Shown piece after piece: positions 15,295 to 21,911 of a stretch of DNA of 25,361 nt. The position numbers were made by a program, and so were the translations under genes. The DNA is from CAYFJO01 sp964343305. GTDB taxonomy: Bacteria > Planctomycetota > Planctomycetia > Pirellulales > Pirellulaceae. Position 1 is the stretch's first letter. The number at the start of each line of letters is the position of its first letter. Below the pieces are notes generated by a model that saw nothing but the letters and a program-made list of their open reading frames with translations, did no database searches and had not been told where the DNA came from. The stretch is from contig CAYFJO010000128.1 of assembly GCA_964343305.1 (NCBI GenBank), positions 1 to 25,361 of the forward strand. Direction: 5' to 3'.

Positions 15295-15364
15295 GGGTCG
15301 GAAGAGGAAACATGCAACAATCGATAGACTCTCCCTCAACCATCGACCCTCAACTCTCAACCCT
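15273..15364. repeat. Converging heptamer arrays (short hairpin form) at the ligase-fetA junction
   Basis: Left array GGGTTGA, AGGTTGA, CGGTTGA, GGGTCG (15274-15300) and right array, on the minus strand, GGGTTGA, GAGTTGA, GGGTCGA, TGGTTGA, GGG (15333-15363). The two are inverted with an approximately 30-nt loop. The left array provides the last residues and stop codon (15292-15294) of the GCS2-type ligase. The loop provides the ribosome-binding site (GGAAGAGG) and ATG of the ABC ATPase gene, and the right array encodes that protein's residues about 7-19. Confidence 0.88.
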
Positions 15365-16028
15365 TCTGCTAGCCCGCGGCGTAGGCCGTCGAGAACCCAA
15401 TAGCGACAATTGGCTGCTGCGCGAAATTGACATCAACATCGAAGGTGCTTCTCGACTTGCCATCGTCGGGCCAACTGGTTCCGGCAAGACGCTGTTGTTG
15501 CGAGCGCTCGTACATCTCGATCCCATCGACGTTGGTGAGATTCTCTGGCAAGGCGCCCCGCTCCACGGCGATGCCATCCCACGCTTTCGACAGCAAGCCA
15601 TTTACCTGCATCAACGCCCAGCACTCGTTGAAGGAACCGTCGAGGAAAACTTGCGGCTGCCATTCACACTGCGTGGCCACCACCAGCGCGAGTTCTCCCG
15701 CGAGACAGTTCTTTCGTTGCTCGCGCAAGTTAATCGCACGGAGAGGTTCCTTGCACGATCTTCGCACGAACTATCGGGCGGTGAAGCACAGATCGTCGCC
15801 CTTTTGCGAGCGATTCAGTTGCAACCGACGTTGTTGTTGCTCGATGAGCCGACGGCGGCACTCGACGACGAATCCACGCAAATGATCGAAAAGCTTGTAA
15901 ACGGTTGGTTCGAACCATCGGCGACAGAGCGGGCTTTCGTGTGGGTGAGCCACGACAAGCAGCAAGTGGCTCGCGTCGCAGATCAAGTTGTGGCGATGAG
16001 CAACGGTCACTTGGAGCGGTCGCCATGA
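15312..16028 (+). CDS. fetA: ABC transporter ATP-binding protein, FetA (YbbL)-type
   Basis: 238-aa ABC ATPase with Walker A GPTGSGKT (residues 53-60), Q-loop region IYLHQRPALVEGTVEENLRL, signature LSGGEAQ, Walker B LLLLDEPTAALDDE and the switch histidine in VWVSHDKQQ. The adjacent permease is of the FetB/UPF0014 family, so the pair fits FetAB, implicated in E. coli in iron export and oxidative-stress tolerance. ATG at 15312 has GGAAGAGG upstream within a repeat loop. Residues about 7-19 (DSPSTIDPQLSTL) come from the heptamer repeat and precede the true ABC fold, which starts near residue 19-35. The last four bases overlap the permease start (ATGA). Confident as an ABC ATPase; the FetA label rests mainly on the partner. 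Confidence 0.87.
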   Translation: MQQSIDSPSTIDPQLSTLLLARGVGRREPNSDNWLLREIDINIEGASRLAIVGPTGSGKTLLLRALVHLDPIDVGEILWQGAPLHGDAIPRFRQQAIYLHQRPALVEGTVEENLRLPFTLRGHHQREFSRETVLSLLAQVNRTERFLARSSHELSGGEAQIVALLRAIQLQPTLLLLDEPTAALDDESTQMIEKLVNGWFEPSATERAFVWVSHDKQQVARVADQVVAMSNGHLERSP

Positions 16029-16822
16029 AACTGTCTACTGTCGATGTCGGGCTGGCCGCCGCACTCATCATTGTCAACGGTGTGATTTCAATCGCACTCG
16101 GTTTGAAGCTAGGCCGCCCGCTTTTGCTGGCGTCCATTCGCACGATCCTGCAACTGCTGTTGATCGGAATGGTGCTCCAGTCCGTGTTTGCTCTGAAGAA
16201 GTGGTACGCCGTGTTGGGATTGCTGCTGGTGATGACGATCATCGCAGGCATCTCGGCCGTCGGTCGGACGCAGCGTCGTTATCGCGGAGCCCACATCGAT
16301 AGCTTGATTGCCGTTTCGTGCAGTTCGTGGCTCGTCGCGGCCTACGCGTTGCTTGTCATCATGCGAGACGTGCAGCCATGGTATCAGCCGCAATACGCGA
16401 TCCCGTTAACGGGCATGATCCTCGGCAATTCGCTCAACGGCATCTCGCTGGGAATGAACCGTCTGACCGAACAACTGACCACACAACGCGACCAGGTCGA
16501 GGCCATGTTGACGTTGGGAGCCACCCGCTGGGAAGCCGCCCGCAGCAGCGTTCGTCAAGCCGTCCACACCGGCATGATCCCGATCATCAACGCGATGATG
16601 GTGGTCGGCATTGTCAGCCTGCCCGGTATGATGACTGGCCAACTGCTGGCCGGCGCCTCACCGTTGCAAGCCGTCCGATACCAAATCATCATCATGTTCT
16701 TGATCGCCGCTGCGACAGCTTTGGGCACTGTCGGCGTCGTGCTGCTGAGCTACCGCCGCCTGTTCAACGCCGACCATCAGTTCCTCGATGCACTCATTTC
16801 GAAAAGCAGCGGCAGGGACTAG
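16025..16822 (+). CDS. fetB: ABC transporter permease, FetB (YbbM/UPF0014) type
   Basis: 265-aa inner-membrane protein with about seven hydrophobic segments. Family blocks visible are LGRPLLLASIRTILQLLLIG, the YALLVIMRD region, PLTGMILGNSLNGISLGMNR, the cytoplasmic coupling segment EAMLTLGATRWEAARSSVRQ (contacts the ATPase), and VGIVSLPGMMTGQLLAGASP. These are characteristic of FetB, which with FetA forms an exporter affecting cytoplasmic iron. The ATG at 16025 overlaps the fetA stop by ATGA, so both are translated together. This is the last gene of the run starting at 12257. Its link to the GCS2-type ligase just upstream hints at thiol/metal homeostasis, which is inference. Confidence 0.92.
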   Translation: MKLSTVDVGLAAALIIVNGVISIALGLKLGRPLLLASIRTILQLLLIGMVLQSVFALKKWYAVLGLLLVMTIIAGISAVGRTQRRYRGAHIDSLIAVSCSSWLVAAYALLVIMRDVQPWYQPQYAIPLTGMILGNSLNGISLGMNRLTEQLTTQRDQVEAMLTLGATRWEAARSSVRQAVHTGMIPIINAMMVVGIVSLPGMMTGQLLAGASPLQAVRYQIIIMFLIAAATALGTVGVVLLSYRRLFNADHQFLDALISKSSGRD

Positions 16823-17214
16823 ATCTTTCGCGAATATGGCTCTGGCACACGGATGGAAACACGCGGATAGAAATCCTCATGCGCCTAAATGTTGATCCGC
16901 GATTAACTGACCACAATCGCGCAAGGCTATTTAGCAAACGCATATTCTCGGCCAAATGATCCAACCGGCACGACGATTTGTGCACCTTCTCGCTTCAACC
17001 AGAGTCAGGGTTTTCCCGATGCACGAAAACGGAGATTCCTGGTTGACGCAAAACTTTTCACGGATCTAATGTGGATGAAAGGTCCAAGATTCTTAATCAA
17101 CAAGAGATGAACACCACCACTACTTCCTGACGGCTATTCGAACAGTAGCCCTTACGCTCGGCGTGAGGATCTCTTCACGCCGAGCATACCGGCCAGAACG
17201 AAGGAGCAATCGCA
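16823..17214. other. 392-bp gap between fetB and the CBS gene
   Basis: No open frame with coding character was found. The first part holds two tandem-like units around ACACGGATGGAAA and ACACGCGGATAGAAA (about 16847-16871) and a 7-bp inverted pair CGCGGAT (16862-16868)/ATCCGCG (16895-16901) that could mark the fetB transcript end. The last part carries a possible promoter (TTGACG at 17043, 18-nt spacer, TAATGT at 17067; weak -10) and a strong hairpin just before the CBS gene. Confidence 0.5.
17156..17185 (+). promoter_or_regulatory. 11-bp perfect hairpin in the CBS gene leader
   Basis: GCTCGGCGTGA (17156-17166) is an exact reverse complement of TCACGCCGAGC (17175-17185) with an 8-nt loop. It ends 29 bp before the ATG and 15 bp before the GAAGGAGC ribosome-binding region. 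No T-run follows, so it is not a classical terminator; an operator or a 5'-leader stem is possible. Confidence 0.55.
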
Positions 17215-17679
17215 ATGTTTGTTCGAGACATTCTCCACGCGAAAGGATCCGAAGTCTACGGCATCGATCCTGCGTCGACGGCTGACGAGGCCGTGCAGCA
17301 ACTGGTTCGCTACAACATCGGTTCCCTGGTCGTGTTCGTCACGGGCCGCCATCGGCGGATGGTGGGCATCATCACCGAGCGCGACATTCTGCGTGCTCAA
17401 GCCGCTCATCAAGCGCCGCTCGAACGTCTGCTCGTCTTTGACGTGATGTCGAGCCATCTTGTGACGACGACGGCCCACGCCTCGTTGCCTGACGTCATGC
17501 GACTGATGACGCGCCACCGCATTCGGCACTTGCCCGTGCTGGACGACGACGGTGACCTGTTGGGAATCGTGTCGATCGGCGACCTCGTCAAGGCGCATCA
17601 CGACGAGTTAGAAACCGAGAATCACTTCATGCGCAGCTACATCAACGGCGAAGGCGCGGAAATCGGGACAACGTCTTGA
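17215..17679 (+). CDS. CBS-domain pair protein
   Basis: 154-aa cytoplasmic protein made of a single CBS pair (Bateman module). CBS1 spans about residues 6-65, with VVFVTGRHRRMVGIITERDI; CBS2 about 74-133, with VMSSHLVTTTAHASLPDVMR, HRIRHLPVLDDDG and LLGIVSIGDLVKAH. Such stand-alone modules usually sense adenine nucleotides and regulate a partner. The partner is not evident here, since the gene is monocistronic and is flanked by fetB far upstream and a minus-strand gene downstream. The ATG start has AAGGAGC about 8 nt upstream. The conserved GIITERDI and GIVSIGDL motifs with an Asp at the ribose-binding position suggest intact ligand sites. Confidence 0.92.
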   Translation: MFVRDILHAKGSEVYGIDPASTADEAVQQLVRYNIGSLVVFVTGRHRRMVGIITERDILRAQAAHQAPLERLLVFDVMSSHLVTTTAHASLPDVMRLMTRHRIRHLPVLDDDGDLLGIVSIGDLVKAHHDELETENHFMRSYINGEGAEIGTTS

Positions 17680-17859
17680 AGGTGAATTGGGTAGCCGAAC
17701 GTGCGCACTCTCACCAATCAAGTCCTTTGTTGTCGTGGACCTGCGGCAATTCCGATGCTTGGAGTGACACGAAATACGACAAGCGGAAGATCTTGGCTCG
17801 CCATTTCAAATTGTTGGACGGCTGCTGCGAGGAGTCCGACATCCACCTGCATTTCTCGG

Positions 17860-17913
17860 CGGACGGATTTCCAATCCGTCCGTGCAACGAGCTTGACGGA
17901 TTAAAAATCCGCC
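17860..17913. repeat. Pair of GACGGATT/AATCCGTC hairpins
   Basis: First hairpin CGGACGGATT-TCC-AATCCGTCCG (17860-17882) is a perfect 10-bp stem; the second, CGGATT-AAA-AATCCG (17897-17911), is a 6-bp stem followed by CCCTACGG. Both use the same GGATT/AATCC core as the element at 23382. They lie 19-70 bp beyond the end of the minus-strand cytochrome-like gene, whose 3' end faces the CBS gene, so they may stop transcription between these convergent genes. The 252 bp between the CBS and cytochrome genes otherwise shows nothing recognisable. Confidence 0.7.
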
Positions 17914-17931
17914 CTACGGGCAACTGCCACG

Positions 17932-18375
17932 CTACTCTCGGATCGACTTCGCGCCGTCGGCGGTTGGCAGGCCATGTGCCTTGAACAAATCGCCGTAAGT
18001 TGTTCCCGATGGTCCCTCGATGGACTCAACCTTCTTGAAGGCTTCGTCCAGTTCTTTCAATAACTTCGTTTCCTCGTCCTTCTTCCCGTCGGCGCTTTTC
18101 TCCTTGGCCGCGTCAACCCGGTCCTTGCCGTTGCCCTCGATCAGTTCCGCAAGCTCCAATCCAAACGCGTTGAGAACGTGTTTCTTTTGACCTTTCACGT
18201 GGCAGGTGTAGCAACCGGACTTCTTAAATGCGGCCTGAAAATCCTCGCTGCCGCTGTTCTTCACATACTTCGCGTCGAACGCTTTCTTAAAGGGAGACAA
18301 GGCGTGCGTCGTGCTTGCTGCAAAGCAAGCGACAACAACGATGGCGATGCCAAACAAAAAATGTCGTGACTTCAT
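17932..18375 (-). CDS. Exported monoheme cytochrome c-like protein
   Basis: 147 aa with a signal peptide (MKSRHFLFGIAIVVVACFAA, cleavage near THA-LSP). One heme-binding motif CYTCH at residues 55-59 within KKSGCYTCHVKG. The C-terminal part is highly charged and Lys/Glu-rich (KSADGKKDEETKLLKELDEA), with a final EGPSGTTYGDLFKAHGLP. No clear axial methionine is visible, so the second heme ligand is uncertain. ATG at 18375 is chosen because AGGAG lies 8 nt upstream and the signal peptide follows directly; longer in-frame starts add non-homologous residues. It is divergent from the PSCyt/PSD1 gene, itself heme-binding, so the two may serve the same periplasmic electron-transfer system. Confidence 0.82.
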   Translation of the reverse strand: MKSRHFLFGIAIVVVACFAASTTHALSPFKKAFDAKYVKNSGSEDFQAAFKKSGCYTCHVKGQKKHVLNAFGLELAELIEGNGKDRVDAAKEKSADGKKDEETKLLKELDEAFKKVESIEGPSGTTYGDLFKAHGLPTADGAKSIRE

Positions 18376-18517
18376 GGATACAACTCCTGTTCTCAACCGA
18401 ATGTCCGGTCGTTCACGCTCTGGGGGAATCAGGGAAAGTAATGTGGGGCGGGACGAGCGAATGGACAGCGATGAAGCCAGCATTCACTCGTAACAATTAC
18501 AACCATTTAAAGTTCTC

Positions 18518-18531
18518 GACATCTGGATGTC
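18518..18531. promoter_or_regulatory. Palindromic operator candidate in a divergent intergenic region
   Basis: GACATC-TG-GATGTC is a 6-bp-arm palindrome about 70-85 bp upstream of the PSCyt/PSD1 ATG and about 145 bp upstream of the divergent cytochrome gene. Its position and symmetry fit a dimeric regulator site. It is short enough to be chance, and no regulator gene is adjacent. Confidence 0.25.
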
Positions 18532-18603
18532 AAGGTCTTGATATGCTTTAATAGAACTCCCGCCAGAATCACGCCCGGAAACCCCGTAGCGAGACATCAT
18601 AAG

Positions 18604-21600
18604 ATGAAGGAAATCCCCGCGACGAAGGATAATCACACCCTTCACATTCCACTGGTCAGCAATTACCATCCTGCTGCATTTTCGCCTGGTCGTGTTCTCT
18701 CACTGCTCTCGGTCCTGCTGGCTGCTCTGCCGCTGCTCGTGTTTGGTGACGAGCCAGCCGTTGACTTTGGTCGCCAGATCCGGCCGCTGTTGGCAGAAAA
18801 GTGTTTTTCGTGTCACGGCCTCGACGAGGAGAAGCGTGAGAGCGATTTGCGTATGGACACCAAAGACGGCCTTTTTGCACCAGTCGAGTCCGGCGGGGTT
18901 GCAATCGTACCGGGTGATTTGGAAAAGAGTGTCTTGTACCAACGGCTTGTCACCGACGACGAAGATGAACGGATGCCGCCAGCGGACGCAGAGAAACAAT
19001 TGACGGCGGGCGAAATCGACCTGATCAAACGTTGGATCGCGGCGGGTGCCGCTTGGCAACAGCATTGGTCGCTCGTCACGCCAACGCGCTCTGAGTTGCC
19101 CAAGGTCAGCGACTCGAAGTGGCCGCGCAATGAGATCGACCACTTTGTTCACGCTCATTTGGAAAAGGAAGGTTTCAAACCGTCGGCAGAAGCGGACAAA
19201 GCCAAACTGATTCGCCGCGTGACACTTGACCTCACTGGCCTGCCGCCGACTCCGAAAGAGATCGACGACTTCCTGGCCGACACGTCGGACAAGGCGTACG
19301 AACAGGTCGTCGATCGTTTGCTCAAGTCGCCGCGTTATGGCGAACATATGGGACGCTATTGGCTCGACGCCGCGCGATACGGCGACACGCACGGGTTGCA
19401 TCTGGATAATTTTCGATTGATGTGGCCCTATCGTGACTGGGTCATCAAAGCATTCAATTCAAACATGCCGTTCGATCAGTTTACGATCGAGCAATTGGCG
19501 GGCGACTTACTGCCCGAGGCCACGCTCGAACAGAGAATCGCCACGGGTTTCAACCGCTGCAACGTCACGACCAGCGAAGGCGGCGTGATCCAAGAAGAGT
19601 ATTTTGTCCATTACACGGTCGACCGCGTCGCGACCACGTCAACCGTTTGGATGGGGATCTCGATGGGCTGCGTGGTTTGTCACGAACACAAATTCGACCC
19701 GTTCGAGATGAAGGATTTTTATCAACTGTTCGCCTTCTTCAACAGCCTCGACGGCCCAGTGATGGACGGCAATCGTCAGGACACGGCGCCGGTTTTGAAG
19801 GTCGCCACCGAATCGCAGAAGGCCGAGCTGGCAAGTTTGGACGGGCGTGTCGCCGAACTGCAAAAGATCATCACGTCGCCAATGCCGGATGTCGATCGGG
19901 CACAAGCGGAATGGGAAAAAAGTCTGTTGGCCACCGAAGATGGCGAACCGAAATGGATCACTCTCTCACCAGACAAATTCACATCCAATGGCGGTGCGAC
20001 ATTGACAAAGCTCGAAGACGACTCAATCCTTGCTGCGGGTGAGAACCCGGCCAAAGAAGTTTATGAAGTTGTCGCTCAAGTTGAAGCGAATGGTCTGACC
20101 GCGATTCGCTTGGAAGGACTGCTGCATCCGTCACTGACCAACGGCGGCGCGGGTCGTAGCGGCAACAGCAACGTAGTGCTGACCGAGTTCGAAGCGGAAT
20201 TCGCTGCCGAAGCAGATCAGGAAAAGTGGCAACGCATCAAATTCGTTCGCGCTTGGGCCGATCACGAGCAATCCAACGGCGACTTCAAGATCGGCAACGC
20301 CATCGACGGCAAACCACAAACCGGTTGGGCAACCGCGGGCTACGAAAAAAAGGAGAACCGCACGGCGATCTTTGTCGCTGAGAAACCGTTCGGCGAGGGA
20401 GGCGACACACGGTTGAAAATCCGGCTGCGGCACGAATCGATCTACGCGCAACATCAGTTCGGCCGCATTCGTTTGTCGGTTACCGACGCCACGAACATTC
20501 CGCAAACCGGCGCGGGATCGGCTCCATCGGAGATCGCCAAACTGCTCGGAATTGAACCGGCCAAACGCAACGCTCAGCAAAAGGAAAAAGTCCGCGATCA
20601 TTTTCGCAATGTCGTGTCGACCGACCCGACGCTGAAGAAAGCTCGCGATGAACTTGCCGCAGCCCGCAAGCGGAAAACCGACCTCGAAAAATCGTTTCCG
20701 ACCACGTTGGTTTGGAAAGAATTGGCTCAACCAAAACCGGCGTTCATCTTGACTCGCGGTGCGTACGACAAAAAGGGGGAACCTGTCACTCGCAATACAC
20801 CCGCCGCGCTGCCGCCGCTTGGACCGCTGAAGGAAGGCGAGATACCGACCCGCTTGCACCTGGCACGTTGGCTGGTCGCGCCCGAGCATCCGCTCACCAG
20901 CCGCGTTACGGTCAACCGATTTTGGCAACAGTATTTCGGCGTGGGCATCGTCGAGACGACCGAGGACTTTGGTTCGCAAGGTTCGCAACCGTCTCACCCG
21001 CAGTTGCTCGATTGGCTGGCGGTCGATTTTCGCGAGAGCGGCTGGGATGTGAAGCGGTTGCAAAAACTGATTGTCATGTCGGCGACCTACCGCCAGTCGT
21101 CACGGATTTCGCCGCAGATCGCGGCCAAAGATCCGAACAATCGCTTGTTGTCGCACGGTCCGCGGTTTCGCATGGATGCCGAAATGATTCGCGACAACGC
21201 ACTCGCAACAAGCGGGCTGCTGATCGACAAGATCGGTGGTCCGAGCGTCAAGCCGTATCAACCGGATGGCATCTGGTTCGCGGTTGGCTACACCGACAGC
21301 AACACAGCGAGATTCAAACGCGACAACGGCGAGGCGTTGTACCGCCGCAGCATGTACACGTTTTGGAAACGAACCGCCCCGCCGCCCGCGATGTCGACAC
21401 TCGACGCCCCGTCGCGCGAAACTTGCACAGTGCGGCGTTCGCGCACCAACACGCCGCTGGCAGCTTTGGCGCTGATGAACGACGAGCAATTCGTCGAGGC
21501 ATCGCGCGGTTTCGCTCAGCGAATCATGATCGAAGGCGGCAAGACGGACGAAGAACGCGCGGCCTTTGCGTTTCGAGTCGCAACGTCGCGAATGCCAAGC

Positions 21601-21798
21601 GACGCGGAGTTGGCTGTCTTAATCGACGTCTACAAAACCTGCCTCAAGAAGTTTGAAATGGACACAGAAAGAGCAACGAAACTAATCAGCGTCGGCGAAT
21701 CCAAACCGAACGAGACGCTCGACGCCAGCCAATTGGCCGCCTGGACGATGGTTGCCAATATGATTTTGAATTTGGACGAGACGATTACGAAGGGATAA
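18604..21798 (+). CDS. PSCyt1-PSCyt2 (DUF1549)-PSD1 (DUF1553) planctomycete cytochrome-like protein
   Basis: 1064-aa exported protein with a signal anchor/peptide at about 29-48 (VLSLLSVLLAALPLLVFG). PSCyt1: QIRPLLAEKCFSCHG with heme motif CFSCH at 67-71, then RMDTKDGLF and LIKRWIAAGAAW. DUF1549 at about 180-375: NEIDHFVHAHL, LIRRVTLDLTGLPPTPKEI, YWLDAARYGDTHG, and GCVVCHEHKFDPF with a second CxxCH near residue 356. A central 200-residue region resembles a beta-sandwich/carbohydrate-binding module. DUF1553 at about 748-1010: HLARWLVAPEHPLTSRVTVN, RFWQQYFGVGIV, HPQLLDWLA. The ATG at 18604 is the first start close to the signal sequence, with a weak ribosome-binding site. Known only as a planctomycete-expanded family, presumed secreted and linked to polymer turnover. 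It is paired with the DUF1501 gene downstream. Confidence 0.93.
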   Translation: MKEIPATKDNHTLHIPLVSNYHPAAFSPGRVLSLLSVLLAALPLLVFGDEPAVDFGRQIRPLLAEKCFSCHGLDEEKRESDLRMDTKDGLFAPVESGGVAIVPGDLEKSVLYQRLVTDDEDERMPPADAEKQLTAGEIDLIKRWIAAGAAWQQHWSLVTPTRSELPKVSDSKWPRNEIDHFVHAHLEKEGFKPSAEADKAKLIRRVTLDLTGLPPTPKEIDDFLADTSDKAYEQVVDRLLKSPRYGEHMGRYWLDAARYGDTHGLHLDNFRLMWPYRDWVIKAFNSNMPFDQFTIEQLAGDLLPEATLEQRIATGFNRCNVTTSEGGVIQEEYFVHYTVDRVATTSTVWMGISMGCVVCHEHKFDPFEMKDFYQLFAFFNSLDGPVMDGNRQDTAPVLKVATESQKAELASLDGRVAELQKIITSPMPDVDRAQAEWEKSLLATEDGEPKWITLSPDKFTSNGGATLTKLEDDSILAAGENPAKEVYEVVAQVEANGLTAIRLEGLLHPSLTNGGAGRSGNSNVVLTEFEAEFAAEADQEKWQRIKFVRAWADHEQSNGDFKIGNAIDGKPQTGWATAGYEKKENRTAIFVAEKPFGEGGDTRLKIRLRHESIYAQHQFGRIRLSVTDATNIPQTGAGSAPSEIAKLLGIEPAKRNAQQKEKVRDHFRNVVSTDPTLKKARDELAAARKRKTDLEKSFPTTLVWKELAQPKPAFILTRGAYDKKGEPVTRNTPAALPPLGPLKEGEIPTRLHLARWLVAPEHPLTSRVTVNRFWQQYFGVGIVETTEDFGSQGSQPSHPQLLDWLAVDFRESGWDVKRLQKLIVMSATYRQSSRISPQIAAKDPNNRLLSHGPRFRMDAEMIRDNALATSGLLIDKIGGPSVKPYQPDGIWFAVGYTDSNTARFKRDNGEALYRRSMYTFWKRTAPPPAMSTLDAPSRETCTVRRSRTNTPLAALALMNDEQFVEASRGFAQRIMIEGGKTDEERAAFAFRVATSRMPSDAELAVLIDVYKTCLKKFEMDTERATKLISVGESKPNETLDASQLAAWTMVANMILNLDETITKG

Positions 21799-21802
21799 GC
21801 GC

Positions 21803-21885
21803 TGTAGGGAACGCCCTCTGTGGCGTTCCGTAGAATTGACTTTTGGATTCAGCTTCGCGGAACGGCACAGAGGCCGTTCCCTACA
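21803..21885. repeat. Double-hairpin inverted repeat, TGTAG...CTACA ends, between PSD1 and DUF1501 genes
   Basis: Arms 21803-21830 and 21858-21885 are inverted copies matching at 26 of 28 positions, beginning TGTAGGGAACG and ending CGTTCCCTACA. Each arm folds on itself: GGAACGCC-CTCTGT-GGCGTTCC on the left, GGAACGGC-ACAGAG-GCCGTTCC on the right, 8-bp stems. The only two differences between arms form one base pair in the stem (C-G swapped for G-C), so pairing is kept. It lies 4 bp after the PSD1 stop and 26 bp before the DUF1501 start, inside the two-gene transcript. Confidence 0.88.
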
Positions 21886-21911
21886 TCAACAGACCGCCTG
21901 AGGACGTAACC

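Noticed and set aside
12678..15364. CRISPR-like or simple satellite array
   Set aside because: The units are 7 nt, contiguous, and arranged as inverted pairs without unique spacers; no cas genes.
17676..17984. 102-codon frame after the CBS gene
   Set aside because: Runs through the palindromic repeats and into the end of the opposite-strand cytochrome gene; no protein-like pattern.
20131..21063. 310-codon minus-strand open frame opposite the PSCyt/PSD1 gene
   Set aside because: Antisense shadow of a well-supported gene with recognisable domains; no ribosome-binding site and no motif.
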